Under the pieces are notes generated by a model. That model was not told where the DNA came from. It did not search any database and worked only from the letters and a program-made list of their open reading frames with translations. A program made the position numbers and the translations under genes. A DNA stretch of 64,000 nucleotides from assembly GCA_003999685.1 (NCBI GenBank), contig CP021221.1, positions 3,337,760-3,401,759 of the forward strand, given 5' to 3'. Source of the stretch: Taiwanofungus camphoratus. Taxonomy: Eukaryota > Basidiomycota > Agaricomycetes > Polyporales > Taiwanofungaceae. This document shows, piece after piece, positions 13,801 to 26,672 of this stretch; within the stretch, counting starts at the first letter, position 1; every line of letters begins with the position of its first letter.

Positions 13801-14161
13801 GGACACAACCCAACCGCGCTCGAGCACGCGGGCGTCTATGCAGGCGTCTAGATTTGGTTCCGCTAAATTGAAGATCATCAATTATCGTGGTTTCCTTTCT
13901 CGGCACACTTTCCCCGGACGGCAGGCGCGGAGCCAATTCGATAGGCCAGCTTTGAGTAACTCCGCCCCAAACTTGCTCTCCTCCACCGCCTCGAGTCTGT
14001 CCCAGCCATAGCTCTCTCGGGGCGTAGTTCCATTTCTCCTTGAATTTCTCCTTATATCCTCCACTAGATAATGTTCCTCCTTTTCTCTTTCTTTCTTCAT
14101 GACCAGTTATATGTTGTCCACGACTTGCCTCTATGCTTCATCCGATAGTCGTTTCGTAGTA
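10802..14161. other. 3.4 kb stretch without a supported gene
   Basis: No ORF here can be assigned. Short plus-strand segments at 11520-11580 (LGTFVGLEVIDHHDLGEYNI), 11640-11740 (ARDIASRWLLAKAFGSG) and 12365-12480 look protein-like but are separated by stops without clear splice sites, so a decayed gene is possible. The minus-strand ORF at 12419-12778 (119 aa) has no recognisable motif. The last ~500 bp, pyrimidine-rich just before 14099, is the likely promoter and 5' leader of the zinc-finger gene. A CACGTG box sits near 10907, upstream of the deacetylase gene. Confidence 0.35.
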
Positions 14162-16366
14162 ATGCCCCGCGATCTCTCTCCTAAGCGCGGCGCCCTTCCT
14201 CCGCTAGCGCCCCAGCACACCTTTCGCTACGCGAACCCTGACTTGCCGCATCCCCCTCAACCACCACCACCTCATCTTCACCCTTCTCAATCTTCTCTCT
14301 ACGGCTCACCCCATACCCAGCCTGCCTTATCTCCCACCAAGAGAAAACATGTGTGTCAGACCTGTGATCGCAGTTTCACTACCAGCGGCCACCTTGCTCG
14401 ACACGCCAGGGTCCACACAGGCGAGCGTAACCACAAGTGCCCCTTCCCTGGCTGCGAGACGCGCTGCTCCAGACAGGACAATCTGCAGCAACAGTGAGTA
14501 TGCTCGTGTCTCATGTATCGCGATCGCACTTCCGTTACGAGTTGAATGGACCCCCATGTATGGTCACAATCCCGCTCATCTAGCCATGAGCTCTGGGCAC
14601 ATCTACCAACCGAAGATGCCTTTGAGTTGCTTGGATCGACCCATCCGGGTTACCCGTATGTAACATACAATTTGGGACCTCCTCGACCAAAACTTGCGGT
14701 TTTCATTCAACGTCCTCGTCTGGATATGTCCCTCCTCATGTTCTCCTTTTCTTCATCTTGTATATCATTGACCATCTATATTATTAGCTATCGTATCCAT
14801 CTGTCTCCTGGCTCTCGACGAAGCTCAGGGTCTGCTACCCGAGCAGCCATGACCCGCGCGATGGGTGTAACAGAATCCGTGAGATCCAAGCGTGACCCTC
14901 AGCGCAAACGAGGGCAAAGTACTCCCAGCCCTCCTCCGTCCATCTCATCCCCTCCGCTTGCGCCTCCTGCTCTCGCGCCCGCTCATCTGTCGCCTTCGTC
15001 ACTTCCTATTCCCGATACTCCCGATACTCCTCCTCCTCTTACTCAAGCGCATCTTCCCGGACTGATGTCAGTTCCCCCACCTCCACCGGAAAGTACCTCG
15101 AGTCACCCCTCTACGGCGTCAACGCCAGAAGTTGCCTACTATTCCCCCAATTCTCATGCACCACTTCAACTTAACGGCCACAGTCAACAAAATTCCCCAG
15201 AGTCGATGTATCCATCGTCTCAGAGTAGTCAAGCGTCACCTGAACTTGGCTTGAGCAACGATCACAATTTGTGGGAATACCGGAATCGGTTGGGACATCC
15301 GTACCAACATACAGATCAGGTCCAGCCATCTCAGGGCAACGGCTCGAACTATGTGCATCATAGTCAGCCGCCTTCACCTGCGCAGAGCATAGGGGGCCAT
15401 CATCACGGACAGGCTCAAGACTTGGTAGGAGAGCCATATCCCCACTCCGGGCGGTACGACTTGCACTACAGAAGCAGTCTACCTGGTCTCCGTCATTTTG
15501 AAGCGATGAGCAGCACAAGCCCACCGGTTCAATATACTATTCATTCAGACACCATCTCCACCGGACATGATCTTCAGTATCGTGATCCAGCATCGTCTGC
15601 GAAATCTCGACATTCTATTGCGCATATTTCACACCCTCAATCCCTGCCTTCCCCATCTCCCCTCTCATCCATCTCTTCGCTTGGTTCACATCCGCCGACT
15701 CCTGTCTATCACCAGCCTTCAGCTATACCTGTATCCAAGTTTTCTGGATTTCACAATGCCCCTGCTAGTACTCGGACCAGTCCATCAGCTCAGTACCGTT
15801 CGTCACATTTCGCGGTTCAGAATGTACCTGACCAGGAGCCATATACAAGCGCAGGCTATTCCGAGCCGCAATCACGGTCTAGTCCTTCCCATAGTCAATC
15901 ACGAGTGCTGCCTGAATTTAGCGATTCCGATTACGCGACCTCTTCCTTGCAACATCGGCATTCCTACGTAAATCCACGCAACCTGCAGACTTATCATACG
16001 GGGCAAGCGCCATCGAATCAGGACCAGTTTACCTCGCCGCCACCGGTCCTTGCACCTATCCATGGCGAACGCGATCTCCGCGCCGAGCTTGGTTCGCATC
16101 ATAGCGACCAGTTCCACGCACATGTGAACAACCATCCTCATCCCCAACAATCTCATTATCTCCACGCCCATGTCTATCTAAACACCCACACGCATCTCTC
16201 CTCGCAGACTGCGGACGCTGGATTGTCTGACGTTCCCCACTCACAAGTGACGAACCATTGCCTCCATTTACATCATCCGCAACCGCAACATCCCTTACGC
16301 GGACACCAGGAGTATCTCCATTTGCACTCGTCTGTTTCATCTGGGTCTCATACCGATCCCAGATAG
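14162..16366 (+). CDS. C2H2 zinc-finger transcription factor (NRG1-like)
   Basis: Two tandem C2H2 fingers near the N-terminus. Finger 1 is [20 protein letters not shown]; finger 2 is [19 protein letters not shown] followed by [10 protein letters not shown]. This matches the finger pair of fungal NRG1/NRG2-type repressors. Finger 2 is split by a 294-nt intron at 14494-14787 (GTGAGT...TTAG); joining the exons restores the Q-H-Y-R-I-H end of the finger. The start is set at [10 protein letters not shown] (14162); an in-frame ATG at 14099 would add 21 residues. Exon 2 encodes a ~525-residue Ser/Pro/His/Gln-rich tail with no fold I recognise, stop at 16364-16366. Expected role: nuclear sequence-specific regulator. 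Target genes are unknown. Confidence 0.88.
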
Positions 16367-17515
16367 AGTGTAGGATGGCCGCGATGTGACCTGGCGTAGC
16401 AGGCCGCAACAAATGAGCAACCGGAGCTCTCCCCCCCATACTATAGTTGTGGGCTATGGCATCGTCAGTATGGTAATAGATTCTCTCGGTTTTATTAGTT
16501 TCAGGAAGGGCATAGTGATTTCCAATTTTTGCTGATATTGTCTTCGTGTTGTCATGTCGTCGCTGCTACCATTATTCCTGCTCCTTGCATTGTTCTTCTC
16601 TGTCGCATTGCATACCGTAAGGCTCCTTTGCTGTCCCCACTGAAGACATTACCAGATTCTGGATTGGTCTCCATTCACCGTAAAATTTTGCCGTTGTGTG
16701 TCGTGATATTGGATTCGTTGCAGTACATTAGCCCATTTCGCTACTCACAACCCCAGCATTGTATCCTAGGATTATTCGATAGAGAAAGAAACATAAAACG
16801 TGTTTATAATTCGATGTAGAACCATAGCTTTGCATGATGTGTTCACACCGGGTGTCCGGTGGGCAGCCTGCTGCTGATGACTTGAATGCTCTCATTCTCC
16901 GATGAATCGCGGAACAGTGGTTGGTGTACGTTACTTGGTGGTAAATAAAGTCCGAGGGCGCTCGCGCTGTGCCGATTGTGGACTAGTGTGCTAAATGCCG
17001 CAGACTGAATTCGCTGCCAAAACGGAGCCCGATACAGAACAGCGTATGTATAACGAGAGACTTTCTGAAACAACTTTTTTTGTTCCATATTTCCGGCGAG
17101 GAGGACCGTGCCTTTCTATACTTGCCAAATTTGACAAATGGTGCTGTATCCGATCACCGTCGAGCGGAACGCGTCGCGTCGCGCCTTGCCTCTCATCGTC
17201 CACTGTACTGCGTGCACACAAATCCCTGCCGACATTCTTACCCTCCTGTTTCGCTTCAGCATTAAACTATCCTCGCTTCCCTGTATGAGTTTTCCTTTCG
17301 AGTTTTGAGCGGAATGCCAAGCGATCTGGATAGGTAGGTAGATCCTTGTTTTCAATTCACTGAGCTAGTAGAAGGCGTTTGCGGATGCGAGCATGGACTG
17401 TTTCGAACACCGGTTCGTAGGGTAATGCCGTCCATACCTCATTTGGCTCCTTGACCTGTGCCTTCGCCGCTCACACATAAACACGACTGACTGTCTCGGT
17501 GACTGGTCTTGATCC
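16367..17515. other. Intergenic, no gene seen
   Basis: Between the zinc-finger gene and the phosphatase gene. Small ORFs of 60-97 codons on both strands lack motifs and overlap one another; I treat them as chance. The first part should contain the 3' end of the zinc-finger transcript and the last ~200 bp the phosphatase promoter. Confidence 0.5.
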
Positions 17516-18870
17516 ATGCATATTCATATATCAAGGCAAATTGAACAACTCAACCGTTGCGAGCCGATTTCGGAAGAAGAGGTCAAAAGATTATGCATCA
17601 AGGCACGAGAAATCTTAATTGAGGAAGCCAATGTGCAGGTTGTGGACTCGCCCGTAACAGTGTGTACCAATCCTACTTGCATTACTGTAACGGATCTGTT
17701 CAGCTGGGAATCGACTCTACAGATATGTGGAGATATACACGGTCAATTCTGGGATATGATGGAACTTTTCAAAGTCGGAGGCGTTTGCCCCGAAACTAAC
17801 TACCTATTCATGGGTACGTCTACTTTGCTACATGACGTCGTCTGCGCCGGCCTTATTCTGGACCGCACTGGATCCGCCACACAGGCGACTTTGTCGACAG
17901 GGGGTTCTACAGCGTGGAGACATTTCTACTTCTTCTGGCGCTCAAAGTACGCTATCCCGAACGCATCACTTTAATCCGTGGAAATCACGAATCCCGTCAA
18001 ATCACTCAAGTCTACGGTTTCTATGATGAGTGTCAGAGAAAATACGGAAGCAGTAACGTGTGGCGTTGGTGCTGCGAAGTTTTTGATTATCTTGCGCTGG
18101 GGGCCATCGTGGATGGCAGAGTATTCTGTGTCCATGGAGGATTGAGTCCTAACTTGCAGGGTATCGACCAGGTATCATTTTTCGTAGAACTTCAAAGCGA
18201 AGCAATGACCGCATGCACTCATAGATCCGTGCCATTGACCGCAAACAAGAGGTTCCTCATGACGGTCCCATGTGTGATCTACTATGGTCAGATCCCGATG
18301 GTCAGTTTCTATTCTACCGTAACCGTCATTTAAAGTCACGCCAAAGCCTGAGACGTTTCCCGTTTCTCTGCTCAGACATTACCGGATGGGGGCTTTCTCC
18401 TCGCGGTGCCGGTTTTCTCTTCGGCGCTGACATTACCAAAGTCTTCGCACACCATAATGCAATTGACCTCATTGCCAGAGCCCATCAGCTGGCGATGGAA
18501 GGGTACAAGCTAATGTTTGACAAAACAATAGTGACCGTGTGGAGCGCGCCGAACTATTGTTATCGGTATGTCCATCATCCGCGGTTCCTGATCCACTCAG
18601 ATATACACGCCCTTGGTCGTTTTACTGATTATATATCTCCGACTTTATTCGGCCTGTCGTGTCATATCTATTCACTCTAGGTGTGGCAATGTCGCGTCCA
18701 TCTTGGAACTGGACGAGCATCTCGGACAGGAATATAAAGTGTTCTCGCACGCGCCTTCGGTCAGTCTATCACGCTTTATCTCCGCCTCAACAAGTCGTGT
18801 TCTTCCTACGTCTAATTGAGAGGCGCGGCGTTATGGGCCCGTCCGTCCTCGTAATATCTTATTCGCGTGA
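17516..18870 (+). CDS. PPG1: PP2A-family Ser/Thr phosphatase catalytic subunit (PPG1-like)
   Basis: Metallophosphoesterase with every catalytic motif: [20 protein letters not shown] (17730-17790), [20 protein letters not shown] after an intron (17885-17945), [20 protein letters not shown] (17972-18030), [16 protein letters not shown] (18125-18170), [30 protein letters not shown] (18383-18442) and [19 protein letters not shown] across an intron. A 60-nt intron interrupts the first block: joining after DSPVT restores [13 protein letters not shown]. The tract [12 protein letters not shown] plus [15 protein letters not shown] resembles fungal PPG1 more than PP4, Sit4 or PP2A itself, but all are close. 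The C-terminal exon after [10 protein letters not shown] is uncertain; I place the stop at 18868-18870. The start may be one short exon upstream. Confidence 0.85.
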
Positions 18871-19388
18871 CCGCCGTATAACTGATGAGCCCACTTCCGC
18901 CAGGATGTACGATCGATACCTGCTAAACGGCCTCCAGCTGACTACTTCCTGTAACGGACTAGAGTCAGTCATCACTCATTCATCGCCGGCACCGCTGTTG
19001 CATGCTTCTAGATAGTCCTTGACGTTCCCTATTTTACTTTTTATGTCTAGATTCCTGAACACCGTACCTGTTCTGGTGATTTCGGCGATGCGAATGTATT
19101 GTACCGTGACTTGTAGCGCTATTGAACTTTCTTTCCAATGCATCAGCAAAGCCTGGCGTATTACTTAACACATGCCTGTCTAAAACGGCACAAAGTGCTA
19201 CAACATGACTATAGATCAAAAGTGTGGTATGTATGGAGACAAGGATGCGCATCGACTATGTGGATGTGAAATACTTGTGACAATCGAACACAGCAAACAA
19301 AATGGTGGACTCCTATGATGTCGGTGGAATTCGGCTACAACTCGTGTTCCCGTAACATTTCTACAATGGTTCGATGTCGTGACTTTAT

Positions 19389-21797
19389 CTAGGTCTTTGT
19401 CTTGCTCGTAGTCTTGCTGAAGAGCTTCGCCTTCTCCAACGAAGCGTAACCTGCGATGAAACAAACATGAATATACTATTTGCCATCATCGTTTGTAGAT
19501 AAGTTGTATACGCACTGTGCTTGGCGAGTAACTTCTTGTAGTCTACAATAGTAAGCCCCTCCTTCGTGAGGTTCTTGATCTTGCGATCTTTGACCTCCCA
19601 CAATTCGTCGGCGACTTGAGAGATGAGACCTAATACGAGACATAGGCTATGAGTGAATGCTCGATTTTTGACTGATCATCTAACGCCTTACGGAAATCGT
19701 GTGATACGATTACAACACCCCCCTCAAATTCCTTAATCGCACGTGCAAGGGCATCGATAGAAGCCATGTCCAGATGATTGGTAGGTTCGTCGAGTAGAAG
19801 GATATGAGGGTGCTCCATAGCAAGTTGCGCAAAAACGACACTAGTATAATTGACGACTAGTCAAAATGAGAAGCCAGGAAGTGGTGACAAGCACTGACCG
19901 ATTGCGCAGACCATCTGATAGTTGTTTGATCGGCGAGGTCTGGTGTGCTCCTGTGAGACCAAAGCGGCCCAATTGTGCACGCCATGCCTGTTTTGGAGGA
20001 CGTCAGTATGAACTGCCATATACGGGTTGTAAGGCTGTATAGCAAACCTGCATGTCTTTTTCAGGATACTTCTCATGGTAGAGTGATTGAAGATGCTCAA
20101 TCGGACATTTGTCATACGGGAGCTGGTCTGCCGAGTGCTGGGAGTACTTTGCAAGCTTGAGGCCGACATGGCGGGAAATGGTACCCTCAGAAGGTTGGAG
20201 CGCGCCGGTGATAAGGTTGAGAAGAGTCGATTTGCCTGTGCCGTTCTGACCCACAATCGCTACACGGGACTCCATGCTGGAAATAAAGTGAGAGTCAACC
20301 ATTGGTTTTAGACCAGGGATTTCAAATAACGGAGGAACACGCACTCCACACCGAATGAGAGGCCCTTGTACAGGTAATCCTCCTTCTTGCCGGAATAGGA
20401 GAATGCGACGTCGTTGAAGGCAAGGATTGGAGGAGGAAGTTTTGAAACATCCTCAAAATTGAAACGAAGAGGTTTGGGTATCTCAATTTTCTCGATAAGA
20501 CCGGCAGCTTCCATTTTGTCGATGATCTTCTGCTTTGATTTGGCTTGCTTGACGAGATTCGCATACGTTCCCGCCGAAGCGATGAACCTAGCAAGGTATC
20601 ACTCATTCTGACTCGCACGAGAATAGGAAGTCGAGCAGCTGACGCACTTCTTTATGTGGGCAATTTCATCTTGCTGCTTCTGGTATGCCTTCATCTGATT
20701 CACCTCATTCTCTTGCTTGGTCCGCACATAGGTCGAATAATTACCACCATAGTACACGAGTTTCTTCTTCGTCGTCAGGTCCATGATGTTCGTACAAACG
20801 GTGTCCATAAAATCTTGAGAGTGCGAGGTGATGACAAGAATATGGTTATACATGGAAAGGTAAGCCTCCAGCCATACAACGGCCTCGAGATCGAGATGGT
20901 TCGTGGGCTCATCTAGCAAGAGGAGATGCGGTTTGACGAAAAGGGCACGAGCAAGCGCGACACGCATCCGCCATCCACCACTCATATCTTTTGTCGGCCT
21001 GGCCATCATCTGCTGACTGAACCCCAAGCCGTGTAGGATACTGCCTGCCTTGGCTTCGAAGGTACTAGGGTCCATTTCTTCTAGTTCTTCATACACTGCT
21101 TCTAGAGCAGCTTCGTCTATTTCATCGGCGACCGAGAGGTCTTCGATCCGCTGCTCGAGCTTGGCAACTTTTTCCTTGGCAGAAGCGACGATGTAATCGA
21201 CTGCATTTACATCTGATGGTTCTGCTTCACCGCTCACGAGATAAATATCTATGTGGCTTGCAATATCGATGTCACGCTCGGCGATAGATTGCAGCAAGGT
21301 CGACTAATAACTGCGATAAATCGCAGATGAAGCATGCATAAAGATTCTGCGCACCTTTCCTGAACCATTCTCTCCCAAAAGACCATACCGCCGACCATAG
21401 TTGAGGGAGACTTCGGCACCTTCGATGAGTAGTCGACCATGGAAGGACAAGGTATAAGAATCGATCTTGATGTCTCGACCCTTTGGATCAGAGACCAGCA
21501 CTCCAGCAGCGCTCCTGAAGACGAGTGCGAAGATATGAGTCGGTCATTTCACGTTATAAAATACGACAGAGCCTACCGATTAGTTGCAATCTGCAACTTT
21601 GCCATGGATGTCAGATCCTCCGTGCTCGCAGCTGCTGACACGCTTGTGAGAGGGGTGTTAGTCGAGCTACCGTTTACGGAGCCATTCGGCGTGGAAGTAG
21701 AGGTAGATGCATCGGTTCCTTTTGCTGTGCTTCCCTTCGTGGCCTGCTTTGCAGCCTTTTCAGCTAGGCGTTTTTGTTTTGACGCAGAAGGGGGCAT
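19389..21797 (-). CDS. ARB1: ABC-F ATPase, ARB1/ABCF2-like ribosome biogenesis factor
   Basis: Soluble twin-ATPase protein without membrane segments; ARB1 acts in 40S/60S assembly and export. Start at 21797 ([14 protein letters not shown]) with a Lys/Ala-rich then Ser/Thr-rich N-terminus. First ATPase: Walker A GENGSGK (split by an intron), signature [15 protein letters not shown] (20945-20990), Walker [21 protein letters not shown] (20875-20935). The linker carries the Gln/Lys-rich helix [19 protein letters not shown]. Second ATPase: [18 protein letters not shown] (20205-20255), QLSDGLRNR (19905), [20 protein letters not shown] (19750-19810). C-terminal end: [17 protein letters not shown], then [14 protein letters not shown] with stop at 19389-19391. 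LSDG in the second signature is usual for ABCF2. Several ~50-60 nt introns. Confidence 0.93.
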
Positions 21798-22515
21798 GGT
21801 TGTAGAGAGAGATCAAGAGACGAAGTGCTCACCCACACAGGACGCTGTGTATCGATCCGATGTGGCGCTGCCTCAAATTTCCGCTTAGCTGAGCCGAGCT
21901 TCCATATCCGGCAACTCTCTTAGTTTGTCCTCCAGACACCGTGAAAAAGTCGCAAAATCTATCTGCTACTACTCCTACACCTTGCTGTCAAGACGTTGGG
22001 CCCTTCTACGACTACGGCAAGATGGATTTTTGATCCCGAAAACTGTGGTCAAACTATGCTTTCAGCCGTCTATCATGCACACACGTACTGCATGTATCGA
22101 TGGTATCAATGTGCGTGCGAGGGAAGGGCTATGAATGTCGCTATGCATCCATTCGAGGGTGCGCGATTATCTTGATTCATTTCGGACGACAATCTTCCAT
22201 ACAATGCCCATATATTGGCTAGACATGAACATGCATCCATAAGATATCCATCATAAGTACTTGTGTCAGCCCACCCAAACCACGAGAAATGAATGAGTAA
22301 GAAGATGTAGAATGACACAACCACAGCTCTGTATCGGCTCCCAATCGGCTTCCACCCCTTTGAAGCCGTTGGTCCAAGCGTGCGGGCTTCATGTTTTGCA
22401 TTACAGCTCTGGGCAGCATTCATCCGGCAACTTCACCTCTCTATTCCTTTCCCGTGTGATGCAAAAATAAACACATCGTGGAGAAGAGCTGGCGGCCAGG
22501 CAACGACAAGTATAC
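21798..22515. other. Intergenic, no gene seen
   Basis: Separates two minus-strand genes: the promoter side of the ARB1-like gene and the 3' side of the uL1 gene. The ORFs here (69, 105 and 66 codons) have no recognisable motif and are not supported. Confidence 0.5.
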
Positions 22516-23458
22516 TCAAAACAGACGAACAGGCTTGCCCATCGTCGACTTGATGTGCAACGATTTGACATTCTGCCAGTTCTTCTTAAGCAGCGAGACC
22601 AAGAAGTTGATACCTAAATAAAAATCTGTTCGGTGACATGCGTAAGAACAGACAACATTAGGACTTACTCAGCATGACGTTAGCAAGAACCTGGTCGTCC
22701 GTCATCTGAACGTGGCCCACGGCGACACCCAAACACAACACCTTCTTCAGCTGGAACTTAATCGTCGACCGCACCTCGGTGAGCTTGTTGTTCAAGTCCT
22801 CGGAATGAGAGATGGGAGTAGGGAACTTGCCAGCTACGAAGGAATGGCATGTCAGTACTGGGCGGAAATGCTAGATGACCATGACCACATACCCTTCGAA
22901 AGACCCGGGCCAAGCAGACGAGGAATCTGCTTAATCAGAGCCTCGGAGGCCAAGAAAGCATCGTACTTCTTCGCAAGTTTCTTGACAAGCTTCTTGTTCT
23001 TGTTTAGCCTATGCTCCCTCTTGTCAATACAGAAGTCAGAACTAAGACGCCTGCATGACATACTTCTTCAAATCATCAACAGACATATACTCGAGGTCAT
23101 TCTGCTTAGCGCGATCGATGTCGGCAGCGTCGGCCAGAATGCAGATGGACATACGGGGACGAGGGACATTAGGCAATCTGTCGCATCATGTAAACCATCG
23201 GTTGCCGTCCGTGCAAAGAAGGAACACACATACTTTACAGTCCCGGAAAAACGCTTGTCCCTCTGGGGGTCGTAATTCTTGAGACCGATCTGAAGCTCGA
23301 TGGTCTCTACAAAGTTGCGTTTCTTCTCGCCGTTTGCTTCGGCGAGCAGCTCCTTAACGGAGACCCGCACGCTAGATACCGAGAGCTTGCTTCCGCTGCA
23401 TATAAGTTATTGTGGGTACTTCGTCATAAATGCAGTACGTTGTTTGGACATACCTCAT
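22516..23458 (-). CDS. RPL10A: 60S ribosomal protein uL1 (L10a)
   Basis: Cytosolic large-subunit protein forming the L1 stalk. Exon 1 is tiny: ATG-AG at 23458 followed by an intron (GTATGT...GCAG); joining gives [19 protein letters not shown]. Then [20 protein letters not shown] (23275-23335), [20 protein letters not shown] across an intron, [20 protein letters not shown] (22930-22990), [20 protein letters not shown], and a last exon ending MGKPVRLF with TGA at 22516-22518. Length (~217 aa) matches the family. Four or more introns near the 5' half, usual for fungal ribosomal protein genes. Confidence 0.95.
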
Positions 23459-24006
23459 GCTTTTGATGCCGTTGACTGTAAGGAAGGGTCAGTTATCAAG
23501 TATGGTCGACTTGCAGTGAAATCTGTTTGGGTTTGGGTGGCGTGGTGCCGAACGTTGCCGAGGAAATGACTGTACAGTACACTCATGCGTCACACATCCA
23601 TCACGCCCACCTGAGTCACGCTCCCTTTCTCCGCAAAATTCACTCGTCCAAATTTCCCGTGAGGGAGGTCACAACATATTTATATCATTACTAATGCTAC
23701 GAGGAGTCCTGGTGGTAGTGTCAAATCAGCCCCAGAAGGGTGCATATTCATTGCCGGAAAGAGTATTAATTCTGTGCCCAACGCGCAATGATTCTGCGAG
23801 TGACGAGGGAACACAGGTTCGATGTGATAATACTATAGATTCTGAAGGGCCGTCAAGGTCCGATTTCTGCATGTATCTTGCGTCGGTCATATGTGGACGG
23901 CACCCGGTGGTGTAGTTGAAATTCCTTGTATACACCAAAACCATGCAGACGAGGCATCCATCTGTCCGCCGGACGACAACATGTAACATTGAGCGTCTGC
24001 ATACAT
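23459..24006. other. Intergenic, no gene seen
   Basis: Promoter of the uL1 gene plus the 3' flank of the deacetylase-fold gene. Small ORFs at 23694-23915 and 23726-24076 overlap on opposite strands and lack motifs. Confidence 0.5.
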
Positions 24007-25806
24007 CACTGCACAGCCTCAAATCCCTTGGGCATACGCACACCAGGCGGAGGTTCATGGCGTGCTCGAAAGTCACGAGCCATGTCTACCATACATACCC
24101 ATTGCACCCCCTCATGTGTGTTCACCCACTCAATGAAGCGCTCCTATGGGAGGCACAGTCAGTGTACGGTAGCATACCAAACACGTGAAACAATGAAGGC
24201 CAGCGACGGATTTCACAGATCTCAAATGGACTGTCGTTATTAGAAGAAATGTAGACACATACGAGCATCAGGAGGACATGAGGGCGACTGCAACGCACAG
24301 CCGGATGACCAGGAAAGTAGAAACAGTCAGAATGTCGAATCACAAGGAAAGGTACGAGAAAGCCTACATACCCACTGACATCTGGATGGATGGTAATCGG
24401 GAATATGAACTCTTCCTCTTCTCTGGTAGCATGGTCGCAACGGTCAGTACGAACAACATAATGATGGTGATAAAGAAGCACCTGTAAAGATACGTGAAGG
24501 TGTCCTTCCAAAGCTGTTCCACGTCTCTGGAGTTTACCTGAAGTGAAAAAAGGAACGGTTCCGGACTAGATCCCATGGGTAATGAGTGAACCAAGGCGCC
24601 TCACCCAGCCATGGGAGTTCGCGCTCGATTTTATAAACCTAAGTGAATGCAAGTTACCACAGGATTGTTGAGAAGCTCCCTGTGAGATGTGGCCAGGAAC
24701 AATAAAGTACGCAGAACTTACATCATTGGAGGGAGATCGTCGAGATACCTGTCCAATATGGAAGGTTACCGTCCATGAGGAGCGCAGGCGACAGATCTCA
24801 CAGGTCGGAAAGCGAAGAATATATACACACCAATTGGCTGGTAGCTCGACTATTCCAGTTTCTTTTCCTCTAGTGAGGGGCTTCATCCAAGTCTCCGCTT
24901 TCGCATTGTAGTCGATTTTGATCCAGGTATCTTGATCACGAAGATAGTACGCCTGGGAGCTGAAGTGTGTATTTAGCACTAGATCGACGACAAGGACCTT
25001 GCGAGCAAATACATACTCGTGTGACATGTTTGAATGATCTGCGTAGATGGGATTAGCTTAGCGTTTCGAGGTTGGAAAAGAAACACATTCGTCCCACATA
25101 CCGTATTCGATGCCCTTGTCGAGCAATAGGTTTGTGCCTTCGCTACTAGTCTCCCACCAGGGAGCGACACTACCCTTGGGCGGGATGCCGTTGTTGAAGT
25201 CAGTAAGTAATTTATACGTGTAGTCGAGGATATCTTTCTGCTGCTCAAGTGTCATGGACACCGGGTTCTACAGCTTGCGCTCAGTATGATCGCATGGCAG
25301 TGTTCACCTAGACCTCAGACCTCGTGTGAATAGCCATGAAGGCCTCTGAGGGAGACGAAGCTTAGCACCGTTGCCAGAGTCCGATCTGTCGAACGTACAT
25401 TTCGTGACCAGCATCTCTCACAGCGGCCATCTGTTCCGGGAATGTCTCCAGACTATGGCCTACAGTGCAAGTCTGAATGTTGGACTCGAGCGCCAGTTTA
25501 GGATGAGCAATACCAGGTATAAACCACGTCGTCTTCATATTGTATTTTTTGAACAATTTGAGTAAACGAGGAACACCAACTTCACCCGAGTACATTCCCT
25601 ACATATTTAGTCGTAGAATCGCCAAATGGACGGGTATGCCGACCCACTCTAGATATGTCCAAAGGCGAATCCTCTCCGCCATAAGAGCCGAGCCTAATCG
25701 GAGAGTTGTACGTTCAGCTTACACATGCAGTCACTAGTGGCAATGCGCACCATCCAGCAACCGCGTCAACGTCAACGCCGAAACCGATGAGTACTCTGTG
25801 AGGCAT
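24007..25806 (-). CDS. Polysaccharide-deacetylase-fold hydrolase (NodB/PuuE-like)
   Basis: Amidohydrolase-like enzyme of the polysaccharide deacetylase superfamily, in the cytosolic branch that includes PuuE allantoinase and HpPgdA-like proteins. Start [19 protein letters not shown] at 25806 (the D-x-D metal site is visible), then across introns [40 protein letters not shown] (25520-25580), [19 protein letters not shown] (25395-25450) and [10 protein letters not shown], the H-x3-H metal motif. Later: [20 protein letters not shown] (25110-25170), the block around [20 protein letters not shown] (24840-24910), PNSHGWVN and [17 protein letters not shown]. Stop at 24007-24009. More than ten introns. 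No signal peptide, so a cell-wall role is less likely. Actual substrate unknown. Confidence 0.82.
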
Positions 25807-26672
25807 ATCAAGAGCGTCTTCAAGTTAAGAGGAAGCTCTGAACAGACAGCTTGGAGTCGATGCGGACGTCGGGAGCCTCTTGAAAGATAGGCTAAAGGAT
25901 GTGGTCGTGATAAGCCCGGATTGCGGGAGACAATTCAATAGCCCTGACGGCATGAGAAGGCTGGAGGAGACATCACAGCTTCCGACGGGGAGCCACAAGG
26001 AGCGCGTCTACGAATACTTGTTGCTATCCATTATGGTCATCCACCTTGGCCTCGCATTGTGCTGCCTGTACTGATACTGTTGACATTCGTGTGCGCGCAA
26101 CCGTCAAGATGACTGATACTGGGACAGACCTTAGCCTCCTGTCAGCGAATCGCAGGTGACGATAAGGAGGAAGATATGCCCTAATATATTTGGGAAGAGG
26201 ATAAGCAGAAAAACAAACATCCGCGACACGGTCTCGCGCCGCACACGGTGTGCCTTTGCAATGCTTAGCTTCTACCCTCGACGCACCTAGACTACTTACT
26301 CGACACTGTCAAACGAGCAATTCGTAATCTACTCTTGTCCTTTCGTCCTTACTTGATGCTCAAGACTTTAAAGTGAATGAACAGGGCTCCTTTGGAAAAA
26401 ATCCCATGGCCGTCAATAGCTGGACCCAACGTTGCTGTCTGTTGACGTTCGTAGGTACTGCTGATAACGAGGACAGTCATATGCCGCACGGAGTCATTTA
26501 TCTGGCGAGCAGACGCTCGGCCCTCAAGCTTCAAGATCGCTCCATCTTCTCAGCAACCCCGCTAGACTAAATCTATAGATTTGAATTACACGGCCATGCC
26601 CCCCAGTGTTTTCACTCGGGCTTGTCGCTCGTCTGTTTCTATCCGTACCCTCTCCTTTACTGGTCTTCTGTC
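25807..26672. promoter_or_regulatory. Divergent intergenic region
   Basis: 866 bp between the start codons of the deacetylase-fold gene (minus) and the second APC permease (plus), so it should hold both promoters. A 64-codon plus-strand ORF at 25880-26074 lacks motifs. A pyrimidine-rich tract at about 26630-26670 precedes the permease ATG. No specific element identified. Confidence 0.45.

Noticed and set aside
24007-25806. A purine-catabolism cluster with the purine permease, based on PuuE similarity
   Set aside because: The genes are about 16 kb apart with unrelated genes between, and the deacetylase-fold substrate is not readable from sequence.
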